DNA of 64,000 bases from Aphis gossypii (Eukaryota; Arthropoda; Insecta; Hemiptera; Aphididae). Shown piece by piece: positions 26,501 to 39,440 of the stretch (its first letter is position 1; every line of letters begins with the position of its first letter). Location of the stretch: NCBI RefSeq assembly GCF_020184175.1, contig NC_065531.1, positions 80,384,604-80,448,603 of the forward strand, given 5' to 3'. Position numbers and translations under genes: made by a program. The notes below the pieces were generated by a model. The model was not told the origin of the DNA and did not search any database. It saw only the letters and a list, made by a program, of their open reading frames with translations.

Positions 26501-26789
26501 ATTTTTTTATCAATGCGATTTTAAGTGTTTGTATTCATTTTTGTGTTAAGCTTGTCTCTGATAAGTATAATAACGGTTTTATATAATATTATAGACATAT
26601 TGTACCTATTTATTTACATTTTAAATATTTAACTTATACTCGTATAATACATTTATGATAAATTCTATAGACTATCGTTGCATTGATATTTTAAAGAGAA
26701 ATAAAATTGTCTTAAACGGAATCTATGTTATATTAAAATACAATAAATTATAATAAGTGACCGCCGTACGTTATTCAACTTTCATATGA
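23550..26789. other. AT-rich stretch with no visible gene
   Basis: Long A run at about 23819-23834 and a TAGGTACCTA palindrome at 23738-23747. Short frames on both strands, such as 24996-25196 (minus), have no recognisable motif. Confidence 0.65.
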
Positions 26790-29110
26790 TCAGAAATCCG
26801 AATAAAATATTTGGTTATTGCATCCCGTCGATTTCGGTTTTCCGGAAATACCTAAGTTTCTCGTGAATATAGAATATATATATGTATTGATTATAACAGA
26901 ATTCGCGTGGGAGGAAAGAACAACGACTGCAAATACATAAATAAAAACGATATTCGATTTGTGCGCTCTGAACCGTCGTAACCAAATCAAGCGAACATAT
27001 TATTATTATTATATAGCTTTAACCGCGTAATGTATGAGACTTGTAATATATTATTATATTAGTAATGTGTTATTGCGCACAGAAGTAGTGTGTGTGTGCC
27101 TGGCGCCGTGTATGCGGTGAGGGGGAGAGGAAAAAAATCTAAAATTTATTCGAGTTTTCGTTATGGTAAGTCGTGACCGTGGAAGCCGTGAAAAACGCAC
27201 TAGGTAAAATTATATAATGATACAGCGGTGTCTATGACACAGTATTTACCGCGGTATAACAGCAGTGTTATTACATTGTGATGGAGTTAGAAGCCCAATA
27301 AACGAGCTGTCACCAGCACGCTCGGCAAGTCTCTGCAGATCGACCGTGGACCGCCGCCAGTGGGGTTTAGTGTGGCCATGCTCTCGAGTGGTTAGCATAC
27401 TGACTACCACCAGGGCATTAGTCAATCTCCAGAACAAACTGCAGTATATACGCGCAATAGTGTGTATGTATATGTATATATAAATGTAGGTTAATTCCTA
27501 TCTTAATAGACTCGAAAGGAACAGACTGGTTGAAGAGTATTTTTTTTTGACACACACATTTTTCATAACACCGACCCCTCCGGCGGAGAGGGTTCTCTTT
27601 TCTCGGCATTATGCGTAACTGGAGAGGGAACCCGAGCCCGCCGATATTTTCAAAAGTCCACGGCGAAACGAATATCACGTGTGTGCGTAACTTTTTCCCT
27701 ACACCACGTTAAAACTGACAAGATAAATGGGTTATATATTTGTCACGATAACCATAAGAGCGATATAAAAATATTTATTTATACAGACCTTAAAGTATTT
27801 TAGACTTTGTAATATTTTTTTGATTCCAAATTCGACCGCAGTACAAAAATACACTTAGCCTTATACCGATTGCATTATAGGTACTACGATCGTAAGCCGA
27901 AATCGTTAATTATGGATGACGAATAGAATTAAAAATTGAATTAGATTCGTTTGATTGGCGTTAGTAACACATTATAAATTGCATGTTTTAAAAATGATGA
28001 TATTGTATACTCGTATTAAACAGGTACATTGGATGTATACTCTATTTTAATTTAATTCACCCGAAAAACAACATTTTTATCGTAACTCGTAATTAACATT
28101 AGCGTGTACAATAGTGTTATAAAATATTAAAATTGAAAAATCATGTTTTTAACATGACGTGCCCAACATAGAAAATTACTCATTTTTTTTTTTTTTTTTT
28201 TTTGATTTCGCAGATTTGAAAATATTTATATGCCTAAATGTTCTAATACAGGTTGACAATACAGTCCGTAGTGCACGTTTGAAATGTTTGGGGAATGTGA
28301 ACGTCATCTCCCTAATAATAAGCTCTTAATTTTGAAAAAAAAACATAATTAACCCTGTTTTCCCTTCATTTCAGCCGCTCTGGTCTTAAAACGTCGAACG
28401 TGTAACGGTATACATAATGCTCTGTCGAATTTTAATTTTGACCCATCACTGTTACTATACCTAACGCCCATCGCTTTTCGTACACCGCCGACGTCAAGGT
28501 TTTTGTGTTCGATGTAATAATATATTATTGTTTATCGGGTAGGCACGGTGCATAATTTTTGAACTAATTGCCATAGTGTTTTCCATTACGGCGCATAATA
28601 TTATCGGCGCAGTTTATGACCACCGTCATCACGACACACAACAGGCAGCAATTCACCGACAGGCGTAATTAATGATAAATTCCGTAATTGGTTTTCATTT
28701 CGTTTAATTACCGTGTTACGCAGGTATATTATTATACTGTATCGCATTATCCGAAGGGTTTGTCGGTGTTGTTTTGTGGGCGGTGTTGGGGGCATATTAT
28801 TGTAGTTAAATGACAACCGCACTTATACTACGGTCGTAGTTGTACGCAGTCATTTCGTGTGCGTCGTATATGTGTGTACGTGGCGGGTCCGACGGTGCAA
28901 CACGCACATCTACGGGCGTAAACGTCAATTAGAATATATTATGAACAAGATTAACAATTTTCTGCGGTATTTTTTCGCGTTAAAACGACACTGTAATTTA
29001 TCGTCGTGACGTCCGAACCGATGTATGTGTAATGCAAATGTAATAAAACGTATATTATAAGCGCCCGTACGCTGGACAGATGACATCCGAGCGTGTTAAT
29101 ATATTATTAT
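26790..29110. other. Lower-AT, CpG-containing island with a donor-like site at 27166
   Basis: Less AT-rich than its flanks, with GC-rich patches at 27100-27130, 27300-27400, 27570-27660 and 28860-28925. The sequence TTATG/GTAAGTCG gives a strong donor at 27166-27171 whose exon side ends exactly on an ATG, so a start codon followed at once by an intron is possible. A second, weaker ATGCG/GTGAGG occurs near 27115. Overlapping frames on both strands at 27246-27678 are not recognised. A T21 run lies at 28183-28203. It may be an alternative first exon or enhancer region. Confidence 0.35.
27378..27430 (+). ncRNA. Weak tRNA-like / SINE-head-like sequence
   Basis: GAGTGGTTAGCAT resembles the tRNA D-arm/A-box region and is enclosed by a perfect ATGC/GCAT stem (27378-27381 with 27395-27398). 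About 22 bases on, TAGTCAATCTCC (27419-27430) loosely resembles a B box. The anticodon and T stems are not convincing, so this is not a functional tRNA gene. It could be the decayed head of a tRNA-derived SINE, or chance. Confidence 0.15.
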
Positions 29111-32100
29111 TTTAGTCGCACAAAACAAACTGACATATGTTTAGGTATATATATATGTATACGACCTAATGGCTGAACGTAATTTCAGTCGAATTAATAC
29201 CACACATTTGGATAACTCAAGTATATCGTTATATCGGTGTTCAATATGTAGGTAATCGTGAACATGATTATTAGCATATTTTTGTTAGTTACATTGGCCA
29301 GAGTCCGAGAAAAAAAAATTTTTAAAATAAACCATAGAGTCAATCATAGAGCCCCCCATTTTTAATTAAAAATTAATTATCAAAAATATTATAAGCAATG
29401 GTGTTTATTTTTTAAGTTCCTGCAAGCATATTCAATATTTTATGATTTTTCATATGCCTGAATTTAAAATCGAATACTTTTAAAAATATTATAATAAAAT
29501 ATATTCATATTGTTAATATTCAAAATGTTCATATATATTATTGTATATTTTTTGGCATGTTTAACTCTAGATAAGTATAACGAGTTCTAAGTCTGTTATA
29601 ACTATTATTGAAAATTAAACTACAATTCACTATACCTATCTGAATAATTACTTTTAATCTCTTATAAAAAATTGCATCCTTACGCGTAGCTTTACCGTTT
29701 TTTAAATTTAATTACATACTAATATATTATATTTCTGTGATGAAACTGAGATATCGAATAACCCTCTTTTTTTGATGGCGATCGATTGCCGTTCGAATGG
29801 AATTTTGTTCTGGTAATTGATCAAAAACTTCTCCATTTTCTATACCTATCCAATCGTATTTCGTATAATTTGCTGAGGCAGTTCGTTTAAGTGTTCTTGT
29901 CCGCTGTTTTTTTATTTGTGGCTACTTTTATTTTACGAATTTTGACGTCTCAATAACGAGCTATATAGGAGGGACATGATTAATGTATTTGTCATTTCCG
30001 TCCTTTAATAAAACGATAGCTTCGATATTTTTATTTATATACTCTGATAATATTACGTTTTGAACGGTTCACAAAATGCCAGTATAATATTTTCTGCCAT
30101 ATCTACTTGCTGAACGATGTAATAAATGTATAAATTATAAAACTATTGTCACTAAATATTAAATCGTGCATTTTATTTTAATTTTAATTTCAAAGCTATT
30201 TTTTTTTTCATTTAAAAAACATCATCTATCACCGAACCACAGTATTCATAAATTTACCGCTATTCAGTGTAATCTGCAAGTACAATCCATATGGTTCAGA
30301 AGACACTATTCAATGATAAAGTATTCTACAGTACATACTCTGTACTGTCACATTATTTGCATTTCAGGTGTGAAAAATAAAGAATTGAACTTTGCATATT
30401 TTAGAGGAAAGGGTTTAATATAACTTCTAATATCTAAGAACTCTTTATAAGATTCCCTAGACTATCAAGTTCTCTAGTTTTTCATAAATCATATGACTAA
30501 ATTGTAAGTTGTTGAAAGAAATAATACATATTATATTGAGGACTATGTAAGTTAACATAAAAAAAAAGTAAAATTAAAATATATAGTCTATCACTAGTTT
30601 AATTAATTTTAAATCTATTATAAATTTACAAAGAACTTCCAAGTATTAATTTTTACTAGTTTAAACATATTAGATATTATATTTATATTCATAAGTCGAA
30701 AATAATGTGATTTATTCATAGAATCTAGAGCTTTATACAGTTTTTTTTTTGTGGTTACATATTTTATTTCCACGGGTCAAATTATTGTTCAAGTTTAACT
30801 GAAAATCACATTTAAATAAAAATATACGAAATAAAAAATATAAATAATTTTAATTTTGCCCTATTTTTACAACTATTATTTATTGTTATATTATCATTAT
30901 TGTTACTATTATTGTGTGCAAAATATGTAAATTTTAGAATATATTTTTTTTAGTTTTAATTGAAATGTATGCTATGTGTAATATGAACAATATACAAAGA
31001 GTCAGTGTATACAATTAATATACAATGAAGTGACGAATGAAATTAAAATGTAACATTAATCGTTGAAAAGGCAACTATCACAATGGTTGGTTGTGACACT
31101 TGTAAAGTTTTACTAAAGTTCATTATTGTCGTTTTATGAAGAAATGTTTCAACTAGATTTAAACAGTTTAATATCGAACAAAAACAGCATTCAATAAAAT
31201 AAGGTGAAATATATGAAAAACGATTTCAGTTACCATTGAGGTGGTTTCCCTAAAATTATTTTTTATATTGTTATGTATAATATTATATTAGCAACGCAAT
31301 TTTAGATGATTTATCAATATCCCTGAAAAAGTAAAAATATATTATTTTTAAATAATATCTTACGAAGCGTAGTGGAGTCATGAATTCTTCTCCGCACTAA
31401 AGTTGATTATATTTTTATAAAAAAATGTATAATATTTTCCCGCAAATATCGTGGCAGACGACTTTATAATTTTGAGGTAGCAGGTGCCACGAATAATACC
31501 CGGGGTCCAATATATATCACACCGAACCCACCGGTGTTATAAACACAAATTCGTACATTTAAGTCAGCTAGTAAAATATTTTTCCTCTCGAGAAAGTCTT
31601 ATAAAGTTGTTTTGATGTCTCCACGGATAACGCGCGAGGCTTGTGGATCGTAATCATAACAGTACAGACCACCGCCGGCTATCGCTATACATGACAATAG
31701 TATTATATACAATAATTTAACGCCGATGAATAATATTATAATAATAGGTACCGTCTATAATATTATGATATAATATTGATAACAAATCAATGTTACGAAT
31801 AACACTGTTTTCATAATATAACAATATTATATTCTTACCTCTTGCTATAGATTAAGTTTTCTAGACATTATGTCTGTGTATTATTGTTTATTATACTTGA
31901 GTCATTTTCAGGAACTTCGTTATAAACATGAATAATAATTACTGTGGATATATTATATCGAATAAACCGCAGTGTAAGCAATATAACAATTTTCAATTTA
32001 CTATTCACATCATTATAATAATAATTAACAATACTGAAAATAAGAAAAATATATATAATATATATTAATATTCAAGTTATAATGATCGTCTGAGTTCATC

Positions 32101-35100
32101 TTCCTTATCCCTTTTTAAATAAAGGCATTAATTTTATATCATAAGGTTTTAAATATCTAACAAAATACAGGTTTTTTAAAAAAAATATATATATTTATTA
32201 TTAGAACTTGTTACGGTATAATGTAAATAAAAATAAAATCACAAATTACGTTTATGATAAAATTTTAAAGTTTTTCACTGTTAAAATTGCGTCATCACCA
32301 ATCAAAACATGTCTTGATATGAAATAAATGTGAAAAATCCGTTAGTTAGGTTAACTTGTTGGACATTGTAAAATTTCTCCGTGATTTCGTTGAACTTAAT
32401 TTCACCGGTAGAGCTTGTTTTATAAGTTTTTCGCAGCCAATTATACTCTAATAGCACAATTTGATGTTATAATTTTTTTCCACGTTATAAAATTGTAAAT
32501 TTGTTGTATTGAATATTTTTGAAGCACTCCCAATTTTTGTTGAACTATGGTTCAATATATGTTTTCACTGATAGAGATTTTTTAAGTTTGTGTTGCTAAC
32601 AGTACCTACTACTTTATGTTAGTAAATTATTTCCGGAATAAAGAATGTCCAATTCATCTTGTTGGTCGTTGTTAAAGCAATTCCAATATTTTTTTACTTT
32701 ATTTTCTTTATTGAAGTTTTATTAGGTTTTACACTACCAATTATACTCTAACTGCACAATTATTAATGTTAGTAGGGACTTGAAACTTTTTAACATTTTG
32801 TAAATTATATTTTTTTTCTATATTTACACAAAGGAATTTAAAAAATATTTAGACTAATTTAATGTTGCATATTATTCACACCGTTTTAAGATATGTGGTA
32901 TTGACTTGTAAAGATTTTGTTTTTTATAAGTGTGAAATGATTTATCATGGAATCAAAATTTAGCTCATCCATATACCTAGTTCATCTATAACGAGGTATA
33001 CTCTAAACTTACCTACTATAAAGCAGAGTTACTGGCCCGAAATTTGTTGATGATTTTATTGTTAACAATAACTTTATTGTACTTCTACATTATTATAAAA
33101 TAAGACATCGATTAGTTATTTGTCAAATTAAATTTAGATTTTAATAAAATATGAAATTTTAAAAGTTTTAGTAAAACTACTTTAGATTATTTCTTAATGT
33201 TTAAAGTAATTTTTAGTTATTTAAATACAAGTACATATTTTATTGATCTCAAACCTTAAATACACTACCATTGTAATAATCCATTAGTTATTATTTTAAA
33301 CTGCTTTCTATATTTTTCCTAATCACATCTTTTTATAGAGATATCGTTAATCATACTTACTTTATACACAATTTTTTTTTTTTAATATTTAAAATAATAT
33401 TTGTGTAATTGTACTCATAATAAATTATTAATTTAACATAAAACATTAAATTTACTTTTTAGGTACCTTTATAAATTGTTTAATTCAAAATGGCGTTCAA
33501 GTAAGTATGTATCTGTTTCAGGATAAAAAGTTTTAAAAAAAAGATGAGACATTTTAAACAGAATACACTTCTCCAAAAAAATAATATTTATATGGTTCAT
33601 GCGTGTTATTCTAAAATTAGCAAACAAAAAATGTATATATCATTCAGATAAAAAATATATATTATATATATAAATACTGAAAATCCGGAACGTGAGAACT
33701 GCAAAAAATCCCATTAAGCATTTCCTGCTTAGGCCATATTATTCAAAAAATAACCGTAATAAGCATTTTTTCCGAACAAAACTGAAGCTATGATTGCATA
33801 ATTGCCGTTGTTTTTTTTTTTACTATTACTTAATAGTAAATAACTCCATGAAATTAATTATGGATGTGGTAAGAAACGTTGACAATAAAAAGGTCAGATT
33901 AAAATGCCGACAGTAAAAATATCGAAAATTATGAAATATTTACCGTTGTTGTAATTTCTAAAAATCACATTTTAGTTTATCATTATTTTCTTTTAAGGAA
34001 AAAAGTAAAAGTTTAAAATTTAGAATTCTGTTATGTATGTTTTTTAATACTAACTATATCTATAATAATCATGTATAAATAATTATATTATTAAATAATA
34101 TTTCCTGATCAATTTAAAATCTGAATTTCGTTATACATTCTTCAAATGTGAGAATATTATCATTAACATATCACACTTTTATAAGTTTACAGAGTTCTTA
34201 AATAAAATCACAACATTCACTGGTATTTTTATATTATATATCATTGATTTGATGTTATTATTATGTAGTTTATCGACTTTTTAGTGTAACCATTTGGCGA
34301 CAAATACAAAGTACTTCGTTTAGTGCATTAAAAAAAATGATTTATCAGTTTTCGATGTCGACACAGATTTTTCATTTTTTTATCTCTCATCAATAAGGAT
34401 AAACGTTGATGAAAACATGTTCTTCTAAATAGTACCTAATTGTAATAATAATAATAATAACGGCCTTTAATAAATTGAACATCAGTTAGTATTATAACAA
34501 TTTGAAGGGGTAACCAAATATTTAAGCTTTGTAAATATATTTTTTATATTATCAATCAATTAATTATTTTATACAACTATACCAGCTGTAAGTACAAATA
34601 TATCGCATTTTAATATATATATATATTTCTATGCACAAAATATATTGTATTCGTTTTGCTAAAAACAATGTTGTTTTTTTAAAACACATTAACTATTATG
34701 TGTGATTTTACTAACAAATAATAATATTCATTGTTATGAACTAAAGTTTATAATAACACATAAACTTATTCTAATAAATATTATTTGTTAAATTGTTTAA
34801 TTGTTGCATTTACATTAACATTTGAATTTAATTAGTAAATAATTGCCGCTTTTACTGTGAGGTAAAATAACCTGATTAAACTATTATCACTGCGCACAAT
34901 GTATAATTACTCACATTCTCCATAGGTAATTAAGCCAACTGTAATTGTATAAGATCACAAATAAATCAACTTTTGGCATTTTAGTTTTAATTTAAACTGT
35001 GAATTATTTGATATAATTAATACCGTTTAAATGTATCTAATATAACTCATTGTGCTAATAAATTAAATACAAAAAATATTAACTATAATAATTGCAGACA

Positions 35101-36294
35101 AGATGATGTAGTAGTAGGTATATCAACTATGTGTATGCAGTATGTGCTACAATATTTTCTGCTTTTCTACAAAGCTGATCAAATAAAACGGGAAAGCACA
35201 TTTTTCCACTATTTTACAGCATAAGATATAATCAAAACACTTACTAGTATCCATTCAATAGGTTGTCTAGTTTTGTTATTAAGCAAAGTAAAGTATAAAA
35301 TTGGATTTCTAAATGAACTATTAAGCCTTTTAACATTACTGTTTTTACATTAAACCTGAATAACTTAAATTCATGAAATGTATTTTATATGTAGCGAGAT
35401 TAACGTCTAAATATTTTATAATCGAAACAAAGCTCAGATAAATTTAATTAATTTATCATAGCATACAGGTAAAAATGTAAAAGCTGTATTTAAATTATAC
35501 AATAATTGCGTATCCAAATAATATATAGATGCAGAGTGGTATTCTAGTAATTTGAATTCGATTTCAAACCCGTCACAATAAAAGTATATTCAAATTGTGT
35601 TTTATAAATCATTAATTATATAATATTATGAGGTTTTTATAATATTAACGAACCGTAACATATACATGCTAACCTAACCATATTATTTTATGGTTTGTTA
35701 AAATTCGACAAAACATGAATAAATTTAAAATATTAAAAGTAATTTTTTATTTCAACCAGAAGTTTTTGCAAAACCACAATATATCAATATTATTATGAGT
35801 AGACATTATATTGTTTCTTGGTATTCTTCATTGACTCGATTCGAATCATTCTAATTGCCTGATGAATCATTATAATGTACTGTAATACCATAATATAAGA
35901 CCTACCCACTGTCTTACTAACCATCTGTCCTATGATATCTGAGAAGTAATTTCCTCACGAAATCCTTCTTGTTCCGTCACTGATTGGCAAATATATTATT
36001 TAGTACTAAGAACACTTTGATACTGTATATATTGAAACTACCTTATATATTTATAGAGTGTATACAATATGTATTATTATTTATAAGAGTAATTTTTAAT
36101 TAAGTTTTTAGATTAAAAAAATATATAATAATAAATAAGTTTACATTTTATAATATTATAAGTTATCACTAATTCAAATAAAATTTACAAAATTAAAATT
36201 TTAAATTTCTAAAATTAGGTTTTATATTATGTAACTAATATTAGATAAAAAAAAAAAAAAAAGTTGAAAGTGCCTAAAAACCTATTGAAACAAA
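29111..36294. other. Long AT-rich stretch, mostly featureless
   Basis: AT-rich DNA with TA repeats near 29146-29153, 32050-32066, 33655-33672 and 34613-34624, an AAT repeat at about 34444-34460 and a long A run at about 36247-36262. A diverged tandem duplication is listed separately. No supported exon or RNA gene apart from the minus-strand candidate just beyond its right edge. Confidence 0.6.
32340..32770. repeat. Old, diverged tandem duplication with ~300-bp spacing
   Basis: A 24-base block (CCAATTATACTCTAATAG and on) at 32437-32460 recurs at 32737-32760 with 22 of 24 bases identical, exactly 300 bp apart. CTTGTTGG at 32355 and 32658 is spaced 303 bp, and the stretches between the two blocks share further short matches such as a TTTTATAAG/TTTTATTAG pair. 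The similarity fades on the right side. The unit is not coding. Confidence 0.5.
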
Positions 36295-36369
36295 TTAGTA
36301 ATCATACGGCCAACCATTGACAACATATTCGTAATCGTTATCATCGTCATTAATGGTTATCTCAGCAAA
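36295..36369 (-). CDS. Candidate terminal coding exon (acidic, Tyr-rich C-terminus)
   Basis: On the minus strand a good acceptor (GTCTGTCAGTCTTTCATAG, AG at 36371-36370) is followed in phase 0 by 24 codons and TAA. The peptide starts FAEITI, continues through an acidic run NDDDNDYEY and ends NGWPYDY. The composition is unlike AT-driven chance frames. Downstream on the minus strand is AT-rich sequence with a T-run. The nearest AATAAA I see on this strand is about 550 bp downstream (near 35750). I recognise no family and found no certain upstream exon; its gene would lie at higher coordinates. Alternatives are a decayed pseudogene fragment or chance. Confidence 0.3.
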   Translation of the reverse strand, partial: FAEITINDDDNDYEYVVNGWPYDY

Positions 36370-37519
36370 CTATGAAAGACTGACAGACACTTTTTTCATA
36401 CATCGACATTGCCATCACGTTAATGATATAAATCGATGTGTATAATAATAACTATTATTTAGAGTATGTTTTATTATTACACACAATCCTACCAGTCCAT
36501 TTGTTCGATTAATCATTTTTATAAGATTTTTGAAAATGTTTGTGATTCTAAATAATAGTTTGAGACTTATATAATCAATATAGAATTTATTAGTTTATGG
36601 TGCATTTTTATAATTTAGCCTCAATAAATATTAATGAATAGATGAAGTTTGATTAAAATCAACAACATTAAAATATATATAGATACATTTCTGGATAGAA
36701 AATGTAATTACTCATATAATTATTATCTATATTAGGGTTTATGTAGATAAAAAATGATTTATAATTGAAGTTAGTATTTTTTAATTGTATATTATTGTCT
36801 TAAATTTTATAAGAAATGTGGTTCGTAAATAAACAACAATGAGAGATCAGTAATTATGTACGAGTGTCTTAAGCTACTATAATTTATCCAAACAAGAATT
36901 TGTTTTTCTATAGAATATCTTAGTTTTCTCTGGCTTTATACGACTCATTTCCAAAACTAGCCCTTTCCACTTTTGCTTTTAATTTAATTTTATCCCACGA
37001 TAGTATAACACCTGGAGGTTTTCGTTAACACAATGTATATAAATATATTACATATTTATAGATTAAGACGTATTAAGTTTATAAGTTTATGTTGTTTGCA
37101 TAGAATATGAGGTTTATTGCTTAAAGTTATACACTGTAGAATATAGATACTATAATATTATTTGAATATAGTATGATGCATTCATGTATAACATAATTTA
37201 ATATTGATCAATGCAAACAGTGTAGGTGTCCATTTTTAAGTACAAAATAAATAATAATAAATAAGAACTAAAAAATGTTAATTATTAAGAAAAACTTTAA
37301 AATAATTATAAATTAGTGTAGGAAGTTGGTATTTTTAATTGGTTGGTTTATGAGTTATTTTTTCAACAGTAAGGAAAAAATATTTAGTTTTATATTCAGC
37401 CGTAGGTAAACATATAGATAAATGCTTACGAAAAAAAAATAGTAGTAACTTTCTGAAAGATAATCATTTTTTTTTATTATTATTATTACTATTTAAAAAA
37501 AGCTTTTTGTTTTTCAGAA
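36370..37519. other. AT-rich stretch with no certain gene
   Basis: AT-rich DNA. A lysine-rich minus-strand frame around 36870-36990 looks somewhat protein-like but lacks an acceptor. No RNA gene or repeat of note. Confidence 0.5.
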
Positions 37520-37650
37520 TTATTGCCCTTGGCGATTCTAGTATATAGACAATGTGGGCAGCTGCCTACACTAAATCACTAAATGTTTTGGAGCACCCCT
37601 CACCATTATAAAATATAATGTTTCAAATCGTTCCTTACTGCCCCTATGGC
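37520..37650. mobile_element. Degenerate dispersed-repeat fragment
   Basis: The segment contains ATTGCCCTTGGCGATTC, GTGGGCAGCTGCCTACAC and TTTTGGAGCACCCCTCACC in order. Motifs like GGGCAGCTGCCTAGGGC followed by TTTTGGGGGCGCC are characteristic of a very widespread class of animal DNA-transposon-derived repeats. The fragment is GC-richer than its surroundings. Ends and target duplication are not identifiable, so class and extent are uncertain. Confidence 0.35.
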
Positions 37651-37843
37651 TCTTATAAATAACAAGTATTATCTAGTTGACCTGTATAATCCGTATCTTC
37701 TAGCTGCAGAGAATCAAGAATCACTATTATCTGCAGCTCAAAAATTTATAAAAATAAGTATTACAATAATTATAACAAATTTGAAATATTTAACACGAAT
37801 AACTCAATATTTAATATTAGTTAATGACAATCATACTTTGTAA
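37646..37843 (+). CDS. Uncertain 65-codon ORF next to a degenerate repeat
   Basis: ATG in fair context (G at +4). The first ~36 residues look protein-like (for example YYLVDLYNPYLLAAENQES and LLSAAQKF), and the rest (ISITIIITNLKYL and on) is AT-driven. It follows the degenerate repeat directly, so it may be a remnant of an element-encoded protein. No domain is recognised. Chance is possible. Confidence 0.2.
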   Translation: MALINNKYYLVDLYNPYLLAAENQESLLSAAQKFIKISITIIITNLKYLTRITQYLILVNDNHTL

Positions 37844-38330
37844 AAATGTACCGTTATATAATACAATTATGAAGTTATTGATGTATAAATAATGGTAATA
37901 TTATTTCTTTAAACATTTAAAACAAATGTTAGCATTAGAATAATTATATTTAAGTTAATGTCAATACATACTATTATGTAGGAATAGAATATTCTCAATA
38001 TTACAAATTTAAATTATATTTTAGTTTCAAAGACAGCATGTTCAAATCGATTGGTAAATATTATCTTATCAACAATAATACATTATTACTGTAATTAATC
38101 ATCATAAACATGCGTAATTGAATATTATGTTATTAACATATTCTTTTTATTTTACTTTTAATATATAAATCTCGTACATCTAAAGAAAAACAAATAAATT
38201 TTTAAATTATCATTTTCAATATTACGCTTATAGAAATTTAAGTTATCGTATATTTTTAAATAAAACACCAATAGCGCGACGAAGGTTTTATTCTTCTGAT
38301 GTATTAGGTATATAGTATTATGTAATATTA
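37844..38330. other. AT-rich stretch with no visible gene
   Basis: AT-rich sequence with stops in all frames, except an AT-driven minus-strand frame at 38158-38352 rich in Phe, Ile and Asn. No feature supported. Confidence 0.6.
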
Positions 38331-39440
38331 TCATGTCGAACGTAGACGACATTTCTATGCTAAACGTTTAACACGCTTAAAAAATAAAAGTGTACTACGA
38401 CGCACACTCAGCCCCACAGGTTAGATTGTGAACCGTACTCTGCACTTAAACGTTATTCGAATACATTTCACGTGTGAATTTAGACGTGTCTGCTGTAGTT
38501 GAGATTTACTCTACTTTATTGCGGTGCATTTAATTCGCACATAGTGCGTGTTATATTCACACAAATCTTGTAAACTCGGAGACTGTACGCACACACACAC
38601 GCTGCATCCGAGTAAATATACTATTCGTTAATATAATCACGGCAAAACCGACTCGATTTTACAGGTAAATTCAATTTGCCGTCGTCTTGTGTATGTATGT
38701 TTTTAACAGTCGGGCCGTGTAATTCAGTATTTACATTGCACCCCCTATAGGGTGTATACTGTATACGTCTACAATACAATATAGGCGCCCATTATTACAA
38801 TATTTACAGTTTAATCTGTGTTTATGATTAATGAAAACGATTCACAAAACAATCGTATTGTTCGACGACTGAACAGATTGAGGTTTTTGTAATGATTTTA
38901 ATTAAAAAATAAAGTGATCTTATATTACGCGTGTATCACTAGACCCTATAACACGAAAAAGAAACTTCCCATTAACTTTTTGACTTTTCGGCACACCATT
39001 CCCCAAGGCCTTACTTCAAGTCACTATTATTAAGGATTAAACTTATTCGCAATGCAGGTACGTCCTGAAGATAGAAGAATAAACGGGTGTACTTTTTCAA
39101 GTAAAAAATAAATTAAAAACATTCTAAACCGTGGTGATATTGTGAGTTATAAGCTTTAAGGTGTACAGCACCGCTGTTATACAGCCGTATACGCAAGCGC
39201 GTGTGATCTACACAAAACGATTATATAGATCGGCAACATATTATTATCACGGAACATATATTTACCAAATTCACTTATTATTTAATTTTTAAATGTAATT
39301 TATTAAAAGATTTTGAACTGTGTAGAAAATATCGCTGGACACGTCATATACTTACTTATTTAGTTTTAAACGGCCGTGTTATTAACCCCTAACCCCGTAC
39401 ATGTTTACTGTTTGTCTGCATTTTTTACGGAACACGTACC
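38331..39440. other. Lower-AT island with a CAG/GTACGT donor at 39058
   Basis: Less AT-rich and CpG-containing, with a short CA run near 38590-38600. GCAATGCAG/GTACGT at 39049-39063 is a near-perfect donor, and the exon side ends ATG CAG, so it could be a two-codon coding start. A second donor-like ACAG/GTAAAT lies near 38664. This is a candidate alternative first exon or regulatory island; no initiator is clear. Confidence 0.3.

Noticed and set aside
27246..27678. Overlapping 63-86 codon frames on both strands
   Set aside because: They overlap in different frames and strands in GC-richer DNA, with no consistent exon boundaries or recognised motif.
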